Origin: Paenilisteria portnoyi
GTDB taxonomy: Bacteria > Bacillota > Bacilli > Lactobacillales > Listeriaceae
Length of the DNA stretch: 64,000 nucleotides
Direction of reading: 5' to 3'
Assembly (NCBI RefSeq): GCF_014322795.1
Contig: NZ_JAASTT010000015.1
Span: 1 to 64,000, forward strand
Under the pieces are notes generated by a model. The model saw nothing but the letters and a program-made list of their open reading frames with translations. It had not been told where the DNA came from and did no database searches. Both the position numbers and the translations under genes were made by a program. Each line of letters opens with the position of its first letter. Positions within the stretch are counted from its first letter, which is position 1. Positions 43,730 through 56,789 of this stretch are shown here, one piece after another.

Positions 43730-44497
43730 TCATCTAATCGTCAAATGATCATCTGTAAAATCCGTCGAAACGTCCAGCACTTCACACGCCTTTTGATACA
43801 TACGAACACTCATATCCGGATCTCCTGCTTCCAATCGCGAAATTACGAGTGGTGACAAATCCGATTTCAGCCCCAGATCCAACTGCGACCATTTCTTTTT
43901 CACACGTTTTGCAAAAATAAACTGACCTAAGCGCGCCGAGAAACTATCCAAATAATGAACAATCGCTTCGTTCTCCCACGCCAATTCCTTCAACGTTTCG
44001 AATTCATAATCATCCTTGCCAATGCTCAATCTCGCTTCCGAACGACGAAGGAATATCCGCTTCACTTCTTCCCGATACGCGCCCATTTTATCATTGAACG
44101 GGTTACGATCTTTAAAATAGCCTTTTACGAAGCAATAATACGTTTCCGTGTCCGAAAAAGCCGTGAAATAAAGCATTCGGCAATTCTTATCTTTGAAGTG
44201 GACTTTCATTTCCTCAATCGGCTGATCAACGGATGTTTCGATTTTATTCGTTTGTAGCGAGTACGACTGGTTTTTGCCGATAGTCAAATGAACTTCCGGT
44301 AAAACCTGTTTTCCCGTTGTTAATTTTCTCGTTTCCGCTTTCTCTAGCTGCATCAGGCCTTGCAATAAAAGGGTCGACATTAAAGGTTGTTCTTTAATCA
44401 AACTGTGTAGGAAATCATATGCTTGAAATTCATCTTGTTCATCTCTTACAAAAATTATTTTCGCCATATTATTCGCAGTAACACCTTGAAAGTGCAC
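43730..44497 (-). CDS. RelE/HigB-like domain fused to an Xre helix-turn-helix (HigBA-like fusion)
   Basis: Predicted 255 residues; GTG start at 44497, 6 bases after AGGAGG. The region of residues about 100-155 (RMLYFTAFSDTETYYCFVKG then YFKDRNPFNDKMGAYREEVK) follows the RelE/HigB pattern R-x-x-Y-F...h-x-x-F-x-K...P-x...A. The C-terminal 55 residues hold a helix-turn-helix (KKWSQLDLGLKSDLSPLVIS then RLEAGDPDMSVRMYQKA). So toxin-like and antitoxin-like parts are joined in one chain. It lies next to noc in the origin region, where Listeria has a conserved hypothetical gene. It may be a domesticated regulator, not an active toxin. Confidence 0.6.
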   Translation of the reverse strand: MHFQGVTANNMAKIIFVRDEQDEFQAYDFLHSLIKEQPLMSTLLLQGLMQLEKAETRKLTTGKQVLPEVHLTIGKNQSYSLQTNKIETSVDQPIEEMKVHFKDKNCRMLYFTAFSDTETYYCFVKGYFKDRNPFNDKMGAYREEVKRIFLRRSEARLSIGKDDYEFETLKELAWENEAIVHYLDSFSARLGQFIFAKRVKKKWSQLDLGLKSDLSPLVISRLEAGDPDMSVRMYQKACEVLDVSTDFTDDHLTIR

Positions 44498-44604
44498 CGC
44501 TCCCCTCCTTTATCCATCGTTCTACCTTCATTGTATAGGTTTTCATGAAAAATTGCACCTTACTTGCGCGGTTAAATATAATTCTTCTTTCGACTATATT
44601 AAAA

Positions 44605-44633
44605 AAACAGAAATCCTCATTGGAAATCTGTTT
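44605..44633 (-). terminator. Terminator of noc
   Basis: AAACAGATTTCC pairs with GGATTTCTGTTT, then TTTTAA, on the minus strand. Confidence 0.85.
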
Positions 44634-44642
44634 TTCGGTCGC

Positions 44643-45509
44643 TTATTTGGTTTTTTGCTTCGGAATTTGAATCGTAATTTGATAGTAATCATCCGACTCT
44701 TCTTCTTCCAACTGTAAATCCATGCCGTTATCTTTTACCATCGTGATGGACTGCTTGATTGTGTTCACAGCAATTCGAACATCACGACTAATTGCTTGGC
44801 GCTTCGGTTTTGCTTTTTTAGGTTTTGGCTCGGCGGGAAGTAAAGTCTGGATATGTTGCTCTGTCTCTTTCACATTCCACTTGTTCTCGATAATTTTCGC
44901 CAAAACATCTAGTTGCTTTTCTTCCGTCTCCAAAACGAGTAAGGACCGACCATGACGCTCCGAAATTTGCTTGTCTAAAACGGCTTGCTGGGCGGCTTCT
45001 GGCAACCTTAGCAAACGCAATTTATTAGCGATCGCGGACTGACTTTTACCAACACGTTGGGCTAATGCTTCTTGCGTCACTTCTTGCATGTCTAGCAAAC
45101 TTTGATACGCTTTTGCTTCTTCAATTGGTGTTAACTCTTCACGTTGCAGATTTTCAATTAAGGCAATGGATGCTACTTCATCATCCGTAAGGTTTTGAAC
45201 GATAGCAGGAATTGTGTCCCATTCCAATGAAGAAACAGCGCGGAATCGGCGTTCACCAGCGATAATCTCGAATTTTTCGGGCTCATATTCACGCACAACA
45301 ATTGGCTGAATGACGCCATGAATGCGGATTGTTCTGGCTAATTCTTCAATTTTTGACGCATCAAAGACAGTTCTAGGCTGATAGCGATTCGGAATAATAG
45401 CTGCGACAGGAAGTTCCACGATTTGTTGCATGAATTCCTCCACGGTTTCTTCCGTTTCAATCTCAATATATTCCTTATCTTTCTTTCCGAATAAGCGCGA
45501 AAAAGGCAT
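44643..45509 (-). CDS. noc: Nucleoid occlusion protein Noc
   Basis: Predicted 288 residues from ATG 45509 after GAAGGGATG. A ParB paralogue: it keeps the CTP-binding [14 protein letters not shown] and [20 protein letters not shown], and a helix-turn-helix [24 protein letters not shown]. The N-terminus [19 protein letters not shown] is the short amphipathic membrane-targeting segment of Noc. It blocks division over the chromosome by binding NBS sites, two of which (19929, 52579) occur in this window. It follows rsmG as in Bacillus. Confidence 0.93.
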   Translation of the reverse strand: MPFSRLFGKKDKEYIEIETEETVEEFMQQIVELPVAAIIPNRYQPRTVFDASKIEELARTIRIHGVIQPIVVREYEPEKFEIIAGERRFRAVSSLEWDTIPAIVQNLTDDEVASIALIENLQREELTPIEEAKAYQSLLDMQEVTQEALAQRVGKSQSAIANKLRLLRLPEAAQQAVLDKQISERHGRSLLVLETEEKQLDVLAKIIENKWNVKETEQHIQTLLPAEPKPKKAKPKRQAISRDVRIAVNTIKQSITMVKDNGMDLQLEEEESDDYYQITIQIPKQKTK

Positions 45510-45678
45510 TATCAAATCATCCCTTCTAATGTTTGTCGACAAACGCTCATCTCCGTCGTTAAAGTCTGCGCGCCAAGTTCGGCGCATTATCTACGAAAAT
45601 CGGTTGTTCGATAGTTTGGAATTTCACTTTATCCACTCTGTCCATTTTAGCAGAAATTTGCTGATAAATATACGCTTT

Positions 45679-46395
45679 TCATTCAATTGGTTGTTTGTTT
45701 GGCGTACCAGCTTTGCGAGGATACTTATTTGGTGTCTCTTTTACTTTTTCGATCAAGTATAAGTTCCGCTCGCTTTCCTCGATTGGTAATGTGAAAGCGT
45801 AATGGTCCTTCACTTTCCCGCCAAGTGTTGCAATCGCTTTGGCACCAATTTTCAGCTCCTGCTCCGCCTGCATCCCTTTCATCGCCAAGAAAAATCCACC
45901 CTTTTTGACTAGCGGTAAACAAAGTTCGGTCAACACGCTCATCCTTGCTACGGCACGGGCTGTAACTAAGTCAAAACTACCGCGAAACGCCTTATTTTGA
46001 CCAAACTCTTCCGCTCGTGCATGGTGAAAATGAACCTTATCCAATTTCAATTCAGCTGCAAGCGCGTCTAAAAAAGTCATCCGTTTCTGCAACGAATCCA
46101 CAATCGTAACATCCAAATCAGGGAAACAAATCTTGATTGGAATACTCGGAAACCCAGCGCCAGCCCCCACATCACAAACCGTCCCCACACCTTTAAAATC
46201 AACATAAAAAGCCGCAGAAATCGAGTCATAAAAATGCTTCAAATAAACCTCATCACGCTCTGTAATGGCCGTCAAATTCATTTTTTCATTCCACTCGACA
46301 AGCATCTTGAAATACAGATCGAATTGCGCCATTTGCGTATCAGATAACTCGATCCCTTTTTGCAATAATTGTTCTCTAAACTGTTCTGGATTCAC
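45679..46395 (-). CDS. rsmG: 16S rRNA (guanine527-N7)-methyltransferase
   Basis: Predicted 238 residues, GTG start at 46395 preceded by GAGGG. SAM-dependent methylation of G527 in 16S rRNA; loss gives low-level streptomycin resistance. Motifs [20 protein letters not shown], the SAM-binding [17 protein letters not shown], and [20 protein letters not shown]. It follows mnmG by 9 bases and precedes noc, the standard origin-cluster order. Confidence 0.95.
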   Translation of the reverse strand: MNPEQFREQLLQKGIELSDTQMAQFDLYFKMLVEWNEKMNLTAITERDEVYLKHFYDSISAAFYVDFKGVGTVCDVGAGAGFPSIPIKICFPDLDVTIVDSLQKRMTFLDALAAELKLDKVHFHHARAEEFGQNKAFRGSFDLVTARAVARMSVLTELCLPLVKKGGFFLAMKGMQAEQELKIGAKAIATLGGKVKDHYAFTLPIEESERNLYLIEKVKETPNKYPRKAGTPNKQPIE

Positions 46396-46404
46396 GTTTT
46401 TCCC

Positions 46405-48291
46405 TCACTTTGTTTTTGCGATTTTGCCTTGCTCAATATACACTAACAAGATGGAAATATCGGCGGGATTCACACCTGAAATACGGCTAGCTTGGGCGAT
46501 CGAAAGCGGCTGGATTTTCTTCAATTTCTCCAATGCCTCCGTTGCCAAACTGCCAATCGCATCATAATCAATGTTCTCCGGAATTTTTTTGCCTTCCATA
46601 TGCTTCATTTTTTCCACTTGATTCAATGATTTCTCGATATAACCTTCATATTTAATCTGAATTTCGACCTGCTCCTCGATATCTGCGGTTAGCGATGTTT
46701 CACGTGGAACAATCTCCATCAAAATATCATACGTAATCTCTGGACGTCTCAAGAAATCCGCTGCTAAAACGCCATCCTTGAGCTCCGTGCTACCCATATC
46801 GACCAACATTTTCTGTACGGCCGCAGTCGGTTTGATACGCGTCGTTTTCAATCGTTGTTTTTCAGCCTCAATAGCTTCACGTTTCGCTACAAAACGGGCA
46901 TAACGTTCATCGCTGATTAGACCAATTTCGTGGCCAATCTCGGTCAAACGCAAATCCGCATTATCATGGCGTAACAACAAGCGATACTCCGCGCGCGACG
47001 TCAACAAGCGGTACGGCTCATCGGTTCCCTTGGTCACAAGATCATCAATGAGAACGCCGATATAACCTTGATCGCGTCCAAGCACAACCGGCTCTTTTCC
47101 AGAAGCACGGCGCGCCGCATTGATTCCAGCCATTAAGCCTTGCCCAGCCGCCTCTTCATAACCACTTGTCCCGTTCAATTGCCCAGCTGTATATAAATTC
47201 TCGATTCGTTTCGTTTCAAGCGACGGCCACAATTGCTCCGGCATCACCGCGTCATACTCAATCGCATAACCAACACGCATCATTTCGACGTTTTCCAATC
47301 CAGGAATCGTTGACAACATTTCACGCTGCACATCCTCTGGCAAACTCGTCGACAAACCTTGCACGTAAACCTCTTCCGTATTGCGACCCTCAGGCTCTAG
47401 GAAAATTTGATGGCGTGGCTTATCGCTAAAACGCACAATCTTATCCTCAATCGACGGGCAATAACGCGCACCCGTTCCTTTTTTAGTCGCAGTAAACATC
47501 GGCGAGCGATGCAAGTTTTTCTCAATAATTTGGTGTGTCGCCGCGTTTGTGTACGTCAACCAACACGGCAACTGATCCATAATGAAATCCACCGTCTCAT
47601 AACTAAAAGCACGCGGAACATCATCACCAGGCTGTTCTTCCGTTTGCGAATAATCGATAGAACTCGACTTCACACGCGGTGGTGTCCCCGTTTTAAAACG
47701 ACGCAACTCAAAACCTAGCTCCTCCAAGTGCTCCGAAAGCTTGATCGATGGCTGCTGATTGTTCGGACCACTAGAATAACGCAGTTCACCAACAATAATC
47801 TCACCACGTGAAAATGTCCCTGTTGTCAGCACGACAGTTTTGGCATAATAAATCGCGCCGCTGTTCGTGATAACGCCTTTACAGACACCATCTTCTATAA
47901 CTAACCGATCCACCAAACCCTGGCGTAGCGTGATATTTTCCTCTTTTTCAATCGTGTGCTTCATTTCGTGTTGATAATCCCACTTATCCGATTGCGCGCG
48001 CAAAGCACGAACGGCAGGGCCTTTTCCAGTGTTAAGCATCCGCATTTGAATATGCGTTTTATCCGTATTTCGACCCATTTCACCGCCGAGCGCATCGATT
48101 TCGCGCACAACGACACCTTTCGCAGGTCCGCCAACAGAAGGATTACACGGCATGAACGCCACCATATCTAAATTAATCGTCAACATCAACGTTTTCGCGC
48201 CAATTCGACCACTCGCAAGGCCCGCTTCCACGCCCGCATGTCCCGCACCGACCACGATTACATCATAATGTCCCGCATCATAAGTTTGCAT
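46405..48291 (-). CDS. mnmG: tRNA uridine-5-carboxymethylaminomethyl modification enzyme, FAD subunit
   Basis: Predicted 628 residues. With MnmE it forms the cmnm5U/nm5U wobble modification of certain tRNAs. N-terminal FAD-binding [17 protein letters not shown], the [12 protein letters not shown] motif with one catalytic cysteine, the second cysteine-containing region [14 protein letters not shown], and a C-terminal helical domain contacting MnmE ([20 protein letters not shown]). It sits between mnmE and rsmG. A parS site (46696-46711) is embedded, as in Bacillus. Confidence 0.97.
   Translation of the reverse strand: MQTYDAGHYDVIVVGAGHAGVEAGLASGRIGAKTLMLTINLDMVAFMPCNPSVGGPAKGVVVREIDALGGEMGRNTDKTHIQMRMLNTGKGPAVRALRAQSDKWDYQHEMKHTIEKEENITLRQGLVDRLVIEDGVCKGVITNSGAIYYAKTVVLTTGTFSRGEIIVGELRYSSGPNNQQPSIKLSEHLEELGFELRRFKTGTPPRVKSSSIDYSQTEEQPGDDVPRAFSYETVDFIMDQLPCWLTYTNAATHQIIEKNLHRSPMFTATKKGTGARYCPSIEDKIVRFSDKPRHQIFLEPEGRNTEEVYVQGLSTSLPEDVQREMLSTIPGLENVEMMRVGYAIEYDAVMPEQLWPSLETKRIENLYTAGQLNGTSGYEEAAGQGLMAGINAARRASGKEPVVLGRDQGYIGVLIDDLVTKGTDEPYRLLTSRAEYRLLLRHDNADLRLTEIGHEIGLISDERYARFVAKREAIEAEKQRLKTTRIKPTAAVQKMLVDMGSTELKDGVLAADFLRRPEITYDILMEIVPRETSLTADIEEQVEIQIKYEGYIEKSLNQVEKMKHMEGKKIPENIDYDAIGSLATEALEKLKKIQPLSIAQASRISGVNPADISILLVYIEQGKIAKTK
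46696..46711. promoter_or_regulatory. parS site in mnmG
   Basis: TGTTTCACGTGGAACA; its reverse complement TGTTCCACGTGAAACA is the classic Bacillus parS. Confidence 0.9.
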
Positions 48292-48302
48292 ATTTCAACA
48301 CA

Positions 48303-49682
48303 TCACTTTCCTAAACAAAATTGGTTAAATAGCTGATCGAGCAATTCATCTTGCACCGACTCACCGATAATTTCTCCGAGTAAATCCCAAGCCCGCGTCA
48401 TGTCAATCTGAACGATATCCACTGGCATTCCGGCATCCACGCCATCAATAACCGCCTCAATTGCCCCAATCGCCTCATGTAAAAGCGCAATATGACGCGC
48501 ATTCGAAACATATGTCGCGTCCCCAGCATCAATTTCTCCCGCGAAAAATAAATCCCGAATCGCGATTTCAAGTTGCGCCAACCCCGCATCATTTACAAGC
48601 GACGTCTCGACCACTGGATTCTCCCCAGCAAGCTCCCGAACCCGCGCCACATCAATCTCCTGCGCTAAATCCGTCTTATTCAAAACGACTACAAAATTAT
48701 GTCCCGCGACCGCCTCAAACAACGCCTCATCTTCCACACTCAGCGGCTCATTTTGATTCAACACCAACAAAATAAAATCCGCATCCAGCAAAGCTTTACG
48801 CGACCGTTCCACGCCAATTTTTTCAACAATATCTTCCGTCTCACGAATCCCCGCCGTATCAATCAAACGTAGCGGCACCCCGCGAACATTCACATACTCC
48901 TCAATAATATCCCGCGTCGTACCCGCAATATCCGTCACGATCGCCTTTTCCTCCTGAATCAACTGGTTCAAAAGCGATGATTTCCCAACGTTTGGCCGAC
49001 CAATAATCGCCGTCGCCAGTCCCTCACGCAAAATCTTACCCTGCTGCGCCGTCAATAACAACTGCTCCACTGACGCCCGCACCAATTGCGCCTTCTCCAC
49101 CAACATTCGCTGCGTCATTTCTTCCACATCGTCGTATTCCGGATAATCTATGTTCACCTCGACTTGCGCCAAAGCATCTAAAATTTCCTGTCTCAAATTG
49201 CGAATCAAACGCGATAAACTACCGTCCATCTGCTGCAACGCGACACCCATCGCACGATCCGTTTTTGCACGAATCAAATCCATCACAGCCTCCGCTTGCG
49301 ACAAATCAATCCGTCCATTCAAAAAGGCCCGTTTCGTAAATTCCCCAGGTTCCGCCAATTTCGCCCCATTTCGAAGCAATAATTGTAGCACCCGATTCAC
49401 TGAAACAATCCCACCATGCGCATTAATCTCGACCACATCTTCCCGAGTAAACGTCCGCGGCGCACGCATAACCGTTGCCATGACCTCCTCAACCGTCTCC
49501 TTCGTGCTTGGATCCACAATATGACCATAATGAATCGTATGACTCTCGACCGCGCTAAGCGATTTTTGCGCACAAAAAATGCGATCCGCTATCTGAATCG
49601 CCTCATCACCGCTCAAACGAATAATAGCAATGGCTCCCTCGCCCGGCGGTGTTGAGATCGCAGCAATTGTATCAAATTCCAT
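48303..49682 (-). CDS. mnmE: tRNA modification GTPase MnmE (TrmE)
   Basis: Predicted 459 residues, ATG 49682 behind AAAGGTGAGGG. N-terminal formyl-THF-binding domain ([20 protein letters not shown]), helical domain, and embedded G domain: [14 protein letters not shown] near 230, [24 protein letters not shown]. It ends with the catalytic cysteine motif FCLGK. It works as a dimer with MnmG. It is followed by mnmG after 11 bases. The upstream gap contains DnaA boxes. Confidence 0.97.
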   Translation of the reverse strand: MEFDTIAAISTPPGEGAIAIIRLSGDEAIQIADRIFCAQKSLSAVESHTIHYGHIVDPSTKETVEEVMATVMRAPRTFTREDVVEINAHGGIVSVNRVLQLLLRNGAKLAEPGEFTKRAFLNGRIDLSQAEAVMDLIRAKTDRAMGVALQQMDGSLSRLIRNLRQEILDALAQVEVNIDYPEYDDVEEMTQRMLVEKAQLVRASVEQLLLTAQQGKILREGLATAIIGRPNVGKSSLLNQLIQEEKAIVTDIAGTTRDIIEEYVNVRGVPLRLIDTAGIRETEDIVEKIGVERSRKALLDADFILLVLNQNEPLSVEDEALFEAVAGHNFVVVLNKTDLAQEIDVARVRELAGENPVVETSLVNDAGLAQLEIAIRDLFFAGEIDAGDATYVSNARHIALLHEAIGAIEAVIDGVDAGMPVDIVQIDMTRAWDLLGEIIGESVQDELLDQLFNQFCLGK

Positions 49683-49995
49683 TCTTTACCCTCACCTTTC
49701 TAGGAAAAATCAGCTCACAAAGAAGCACGATCTCCTAATCGAATAAATTTTGGCACATGACCTGTGCATATCATCAACATTTGCTCCGCTTTCACCAAAG
49801 CTAATAATGATTGGTTTTATATAGTTATCCGAAAAAAGTTATCCACATATCCAGATTTTTAAGATTTTAAAAATATCCTACCCCTTATTTTAACTTATCC
49901 ATATGTGAATAACAATAGTTTTGGATTAATTTCTGAAGTTATCCACACAACAAAAAAAGCAATAAGCTCAGAATCAAACTTATTGCTCCCATCTA
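49683..49995. other. gyrA-mnmE intergenic region with a DnaA-box cluster
   Basis: Four DnaA-box-like 9-mers occur within 110 bases: TTATCCACA (49839-49847), TTATCCATA (49895-49903), TGTGAATAA (49904-49912, reverse) and TTATCCACA (49939-49947). The gyrA terminator lies at 49958-49987. No gene is seen. Confidence 0.75.
49958..49987 (-). terminator. Terminator of gyrA
   Basis: AGCAATAAG and CTTATTGCT pair on the minus strand around a 12-base loop, followed by seven T. Confidence 0.88.
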
Positions 49996-52524
49996 TTATT
50001 CTTCAGTTCCATCCGTTTCGGTATTTTCTATTGGTGCTTCTTCGGCAGGAGTAACTTCATTTTCGGATACTTCTTCATCCACGAATTCTTCCTCTTCTTC
50101 TTTCGGCACTTTTGCAACGGTCGCTACAAATTCATCATCATCCAGACGAATCAGTTTCACACCCATCGCGCTACGGCCCGTTTGAGAAATATCGCCAACA
50201 GAGAACCTAATCAGAACGCCGCCGATAGTCATCAGCATCAAGTCTTCCTCACCAGTGACCGTTTTCAGAGCGACAAGATTTCCGTTTTTCTCCGTGATGT
50301 TGATGGTTTTAACACCCATACCACCACGATTACGAAGCGGATACTGTGCAGCTAGCGTTTGCTTCCCATAACCGTTCTCCGTCACGACAAGCACTTTCTC
50401 GTCGTCTTCAAGGATTTCCATGCCGACAACCTCATCATCTTCACGAAGGCGAATACCACGCACACCAGCCGCTGTACGACCCATGACGCGAATATCGGTC
50501 TCCTCAAAATAAATCGATTGGCCAAATTTCGTTCCGATGATGATTTTTTTGCTACCATCTGTCATTTGAACAGAGATCAATTCATCATTTTCACGAAGTT
50601 CTACAGCACGTAAACCACTTTGACGGATCTTCGCGAATTGCGTCAACGTACTACGCTTCACGACGCCAAGTTTCGTTGTAAAGAACAGATACTGATCATC
50701 CGTAAAGTCGCGCAGATTAATCACGGCATTTACTTTTTCCTGGCTCTCGATGCCAAGCAAGTTGATAATCGGAATCCCTTTCGCAGTACGGCTATATTCA
50801 GGAACTTCATACCCTTTCGCGCGGTAAACTTTCCCTGTATTCGTAAAGAATAGCAGCGTATCATGCGTACTCGTAGCTACAAGATGCTCCACGAAATCAT
50901 CTTCATGCGTGCCCATTCCTTGCACACCACGACCACCACGGCGCTGACTACGATAAGTCGAAAGCGGCAGACGCTTGATATAGCCTTTATTCGTAAGCGT
51001 AATCGCGACTTCCTCTTCTGGAATTAAATCCTCATCTTCCAAACTTACCAGATCACCCGCCAAAATTTCCGTACGGCGTTTGTCTGCATATTTCTCTTTA
51101 ATCTCCGTCAATTCTTCACGGATAATTTCTAAAATACGCTCATCATCGCCTAAAATTGCTTTCAGATCCGTAATCAGAGCCATCAAACTATTAAATTCAT
51201 CCTCAATTTTGTCGCGTTCCAAACCAGTTAAACGTTGCAAACGCATATCCAAAATCGCTTGAGCTTGTTTATCAGAAAGGTTAAATTGTGTCATCAAACC
51301 TTCTTTGGCAATATCTGCTGTTTTTGAAGCCCGAATCAATTTTATAACCGCATCAATGTTATCAAGAGCAATTCGCAAACCTTCTAGAATGTGCGCGCGA
51401 GCCTCCGCTTTACGCAGTTCAAATTCCGTACGACGGCGAATAACGATTTTTTGATGCTCTAAATAATGGTATAAAATCTCTTTCAAATTCAACACTTTTG
51501 GATGGTTCGCAACAAGTGCCAACATATTAATCCCAAAAGTCGTTTGGAGAGCTGTCATTTTATACAAGTTATTAATAATAACGCTGGCACTAACGTCACG
51601 ACGAACCTCAATGACCATGCGCATCCCTGTACGGTCAGACTCATCATTGGCAGACGTAATACCATCAATTTTCTTCTCACGAGCAAGCTCAGCAATACGC
51701 TCAAGTAGACGCGCCTTATTGACTTGATACGGCAACTCCGTAATAACGATTGTCTCTTTGCCATTGCTCTTCGTTTCAATCTCCACACGAGCACGAAGCG
51801 TGATCGAACCACGACCCGTTTCATAAGCACGACGAATTCCAGAACGCCCCATAATCATCCCAGCAGTAGGGAAATCAGGACCAGGAATATACTCCATCAA
51901 CTCACGAATCTCGATATCAGGGTTGTTACTCAGCGCAAGCACACCGTCAATAACCTCACCAAGATGATGCGTTGGAATATTTGTCGCCATCCCAACCGCA
52001 ATCCCTGACGAACCATTGACAAGCAAGTTAGGAAAACGAGCTGGCAAAATATTAGGCTCCCGCTCCGAACCATCATAGTTATCAACATAATCAATTGTAT
52101 CTTTATTAATATCGCGCAAAAGCTCCATCGAAATTTTGGACATTCTGGCTTCTGTATAACGCATCGCAGCCGCCATATCTCCATCGACCGAACCAAAGTT
52201 GCCGTGCCCATCAACGAGCATATTCCGATAACTAAAATCCTGCGCCATCCGAACCATCGTGAAATAAACCGCCGTATCACCATGCGGATGATACTTACCG
52301 ATAACTTCGCCGACAATACGCGCCGACTTCTTATAAGCCTTATCAGACGTCATACCAAGATCATTCATCGCATACAAAATCCGACGATGCACAGGTTTCA
52401 AGCCATCTCTAACATCTGGAAGAGCCCGAGCCACAATAACACTCATCGCATAATCTAAGAAAGAAGTACGCATCTCTTTATTCAAATTGATTTCCGTCAC
52501 TCTTGACTCTGGTGTTTCTGACAT
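49996..52524 (-). CDS. gyrA: DNA gyrase subunit A
   Basis: Predicted 842 residues, ATG 52524 after AAGGAGG. Breakage-reunion subunit: catalytic tyrosine in [10 protein letters not shown] near 124, quinolone-determining region [19 protein letters not shown] (the residues [10 protein letters not shown] are wild-type-like, with Thr-Ala at the Ser-Ala position; not proof of resistance). C-terminal beta-pinwheel with a GyrA box [10 protein letters not shown]. It has an acidic tail ([17 protein letters not shown]). It follows gyrB after an unusual 259-base gap. Confidence 0.98.
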   Translation of the reverse strand: MSETPESRVTEINLNKEMRTSFLDYAMSVIVARALPDVRDGLKPVHRRILYAMNDLGMTSDKAYKKSARIVGEVIGKYHPHGDTAVYFTMVRMAQDFSYRNMLVDGHGNFGSVDGDMAAAMRYTEARMSKISMELLRDINKDTIDYVDNYDGSEREPNILPARFPNLLVNGSSGIAVGMATNIPTHHLGEVIDGVLALSNNPDIEIRELMEYIPGPDFPTAGMIMGRSGIRRAYETGRGSITLRARVEIETKSNGKETIVITELPYQVNKARLLERIAELAREKKIDGITSANDESDRTGMRMVIEVRRDVSASVIINNLYKMTALQTTFGINMLALVANHPKVLNLKEILYHYLEHQKIVIRRRTEFELRKAEARAHILEGLRIALDNIDAVIKLIRASKTADIAKEGLMTQFNLSDKQAQAILDMRLQRLTGLERDKIEDEFNSLMALITDLKAILGDDERILEIIREELTEIKEKYADKRRTEILAGDLVSLEDEDLIPEEEVAITLTNKGYIKRLPLSTYRSQRRGGRGVQGMGTHEDDFVEHLVATSTHDTLLFFTNTGKVYRAKGYEVPEYSRTAKGIPIINLLGIESQEKVNAVINLRDFTDDQYLFFTTKLGVVKRSTLTQFAKIRQSGLRAVELRENDELISVQMTDGSKKIIIGTKFGQSIYFEETDIRVMGRTAAGVRGIRLREDDEVVGMEILEDDEKVLVVTENGYGKQTLAAQYPLRNRGGMGVKTINITEKNGNLVALKTVTGEEDLMLMTIGGVLIRFSVGDISQTGRSAMGVKLIRLDDDEFVATVAKVPKEEEEEFVDEEVSENEVTPAEEAPIENTETDGTEE

Positions 52525-52578
52525 TTTTCAAGAAACCTCCTTCAAATTACAACACATATGATATGTATTCCCCACATT

Positions 52579-52592
52579 ATTTCCCGGGAAAT
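52579..52592. promoter_or_regulatory. Noc-binding site (NBS) between gyrA and gyrB
   Basis: ATTTCCCGGGAAAT, identical to the site at 19929-19942. Confidence 0.85.
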
Positions 52593-52630
52593 ATAATTAA
52601 TTTTTTAATCTCTAATCCCTTGATCTCGCA

Positions 52631-52654
52631 GTTTCCCGACTTGAAACGGGAAAC
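52631..52654. repeat. Small hairpin beside the gyrB-gyrA palindrome
   Basis: GTTTCCCG (52631-52638) and CGGGAAAC (52647-52654) pair perfectly around ACTTGAAA. Confidence 0.6.
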
Positions 52655-52779
52655 CTCAGCGCGCCAGCAAATGCTTAATTCCTAGGCAAAAGCGAGTACC
52701 GAAACGGAGCGTACTTGTGTACGTGAGTATCGGAACGGAACTTTTAACGACGGAAGTGAGCGTTTGCTGGTGCGCTGAG
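52655..52779. repeat. Long imperfect palindrome between gyrB and gyrA
   Basis: Outer arms of 20 bases (52655-52674 and 52760-52779) are complementary apart from wobbles: CTCAGCGCGCCAGCAAATGC against GCGTTTGCTGGTGCGCTGAG. Inside, GCGTAC and GTACGT form an inner hairpin near 52710-52725, and the flanks GAGTACCGAAACGG and GAGTATCGGAACGG are related direct repeats. It begins 4 bases after the gyrB stop and is transcribed with gyrBA. Confidence 0.8.
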
Positions 52780-52783
52780 CGAC

Positions 52784-54724
<1,941 letters not shown>

Positions 54725-54773
54725 CTAATATCCACCGCGCTTTCTTATCCGTTTACAAAACTATATTTTGATA

Positions 54774-55886
54774 CTATTTCTTCGTTACCGTGCCTTTTTC
54801 CACCCAAAATGTCGTCGCATCATTCAGCGTTGCATGGTCAATGCCGTCGATACTTGTCGTCGTCACAAACGTCTGCACCTTGCCTTGGATCGCTGCCAAC
54901 AAATGAGATTGCCTGAAATCATCCAACTCACTGAGCACATCATCCAGCAATAAAACCGGATATTCGCCCGTTTCCTCAAAAATCAAATCAATTTCTGCAA
55001 GTTTTACAGAAAGCGCTGTCGTCCGTTGCTGGCCTTGTGAACCGAACACCTGTACATTTTGATCATTAACATAAAAGAAGAGATCATCTCGATGTGGGCC
55101 AATTAGCGTAACACCTCGATCGATTTCTCTTTGAGCGATTGATTCCATTTTCTTATATAAATTCGCTTGCCACTGCGCCGCATCTGAACCCTCAAGCTCA
55201 ACAGACGGCTTATATTCTAATTTCAACTGCTCCAACTCGCGTGAAATCTCAAAATGGATTGGAACCGCGAATTGCTCCAACCTTTCGATAAAATCCGCCC
55301 GGCGCTTCGTTAATTTCACCGCAACCTCGATAAACTGCTCGGTTAAAATTTGCCACATGGTTGGATCGTGTTTGCGCTTGATTTGCGCTTGCTTTAAAAA
55401 ATGATTGCGTTGTTGCAAAATGCGTTGATACTGACTCAAATCATGCAAGTAAACTGGCTGCATTTGGCCAATTTCCATGTTGATAAAACGCCTTCTCACG
55501 CCCGGCGCACCTTTTACGAGTGATAGATCTTCAGGGGCAAACATGACGACATTCAAATTCCCGACATATTGGCTTAGCTTCTTCTGTTCTAAATGGTTGA
55601 CCTTAGCTTTCTTGCCTTTTTGTGTCAGCGTTAGCTCTAGTGGAACTGATTGCCCATGTTTTTCGACGCGACCTTCAATTTTTGCAGATTCGGCGTCCCA
55701 ACTGATGAAATCCTTATCGTTCGTCGTCCGATGTGATTTCGCAACTGCGAGTAATAAAATAGCTTCCAAAAGATTCGTCTTACCTTGCGCATTCTCGCCT
55801 AAAAAAACGTTGACCTTGTTATCAAATGTCAGTTCCTGTTCTTTATAGTTGCGAAACTGGCGCAATACTAGATTCTCTAAATGCAT
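54774..55886 (-). CDS. recF: DNA replication/repair protein RecF
   Basis: Predicted 370 residues from ATG 55886 after AAGGATAAGG; the longer frame lacks a ribosome-binding site. SMC-like ATPase: Walker [16 protein letters not shown], signature [10 protein letters not shown] preceded by SQGQQRTTA, Walker [12 protein letters not shown]. It loads RecA at gapped DNA with RecO and RecR. It lies between yaaA and gyrB as in all Bacilli. Confidence 0.96.
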   Translation of the reverse strand: MHLENLVLRQFRNYKEQELTFDNKVNVFLGENAQGKTNLLEAILLLAVAKSHRTTNDKDFISWDAESAKIEGRVEKHGQSVPLELTLTQKGKKAKVNHLEQKKLSQYVGNLNVVMFAPEDLSLVKGAPGVRRRFINMEIGQMQPVYLHDLSQYQRILQQRNHFLKQAQIKRKHDPTMWQILTEQFIEVAVKLTKRRADFIERLEQFAVPIHFEISRELEQLKLEYKPSVELEGSDAAQWQANLYKKMESIAQREIDRGVTLIGPHRDDLFFYVNDQNVQVFGSQGQQRTTALSVKLAEIDLIFEETGEYPVLLLDDVLSELDDFRQSHLLAAIQGKVQTFVTTTSIDGIDHATLNDATTFWVEKGTVTKK

Positions 55887-55908
55887 ATAATCCCTTATCC
55901 TTCTTTGA

Positions 55909-56127
55909 TCAGCCTTGTTGGATCTGGACTTTACCCTCACCAGGAACTAAGACTACATCACCGTTTCGTAACTTACGACCGCGACGATTATCTTCTTCTC
56001 CGTTTATATACACCATGTTTTCGCTTAAAAAAGCTTTCGCCATGCCGCCGCTTGAGATAACATCCATCATTTGAAGCAGTTGCCCAAGTGTAATATATTC
56101 GGTATTAATTTTAATACTTTCCGCCAT
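55909..56127 (-). CDS. yaaA: S4 RNA-binding domain protein YaaA
   Basis: Predicted 72 residues from ATG 56127; a TTG five codons earlier is possible. S4 fold seen in [20 protein letters not shown] and [20 protein letters not shown]. Linked to late 50S ribosome assembly in related bacteria. Immediately upstream of recF (22-base gap). Confidence 0.9.
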   Translation of the reverse strand: MAESIKINTEYITLGQLLQMMDVISSGGMAKAFLSENMVYINGEEDNRRGRKLRNGDVVLVPGEGKVQIQQG

Positions 56128-56250
56128 TTTTTTCACGTCCAATCTTAATAAGCCCTATTCCTCTATTTTACTAGAAAATCGACCAGAATACAACGAAATT
56201 ATTTATATATGCGTTTTTTAGCCAATTTTAATAAAACTAATAGGGGGATA

Positions 56251-56745
56251 TTATTTTGGTTTATAAATAAATATGGGGCTTCTCAGTGGGTTTTTGTTCT
56301 TAAAGCACAAAACTTCGCGATTTTCTTTTTTCCATCCGGCGTCTTTAAATCCAATCGATACAAACAGATTTTTCGCGACCGTGTCTTCTGGGGAAACGGC
56401 AACCTTCACTTCAATGCTCTCCGGATTTTTCACAAATACAAAATCAACCAATTGTTCCAAAGCGCGGCGTCCTAAGCCTTGATGTTGGTAATCTTTATCT
56501 ATCACAAAGCCCGAAATCCAGTGATTATCCTTTGATTCATCCTCAAACGTATACAAAATAAAGCCGACTAATTCCTTCTCTGAGTATATGCCATATGGAT
56601 TGTAAACCAGTTTCGAATCCTCTGGCTCACCAGCAATGCGCATCAACGAATCAGCAACAGAGTCAACAAATGGCTTCTGCTCACGAAAAACGCTTATTTC
56701 TGAAGCCTTTTCCCACATATCCAGAGGTAATTTTCTAATAATCAT
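56251..56745 (-). CDS. GNAT family N-acetyltransferase (spermidine-like)
   Basis: Predicted 164 residues. Acetyl-CoA-binding motif A in GFVIDKDYQHQGLGRRALEQL (shown in part), motif B near VAKNLFVSIGFKDAGWKKEN. It resembles SpeG/YjcF-like acetyltransferases that modify polyamines or small amines. It lies between the MATE gene and yaaA, where Listeria normally has nothing, so it may be a lineage-specific insertion. Substrate unknown. Confidence 0.85.
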   Translation of the reverse strand: MIIRKLPLDMWEKASEISVFREQKPFVDSVADSLMRIAGEPEDSKLVYNPYGIYSEKELVGFILYTFEDESKDNHWISGFVIDKDYQHQGLGRRALEQLVDFVFVKNPESIEVKVAVSPEDTVAKNLFVSIGFKDAGWKKENREVLCFKNKNPLRSPIFIYKPK

Positions 56746-56789
56746 CTATCTTACTCCTTTATTTTTACTTTCTATTCCTTCCCATTCTA

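Noticed and set aside
49996-52524. Quinolone resistance call from the gyrA sequence
   Set aside because: The [19 protein letters not shown] region looks like an ordinary GyrA; no resistance can be claimed from it.
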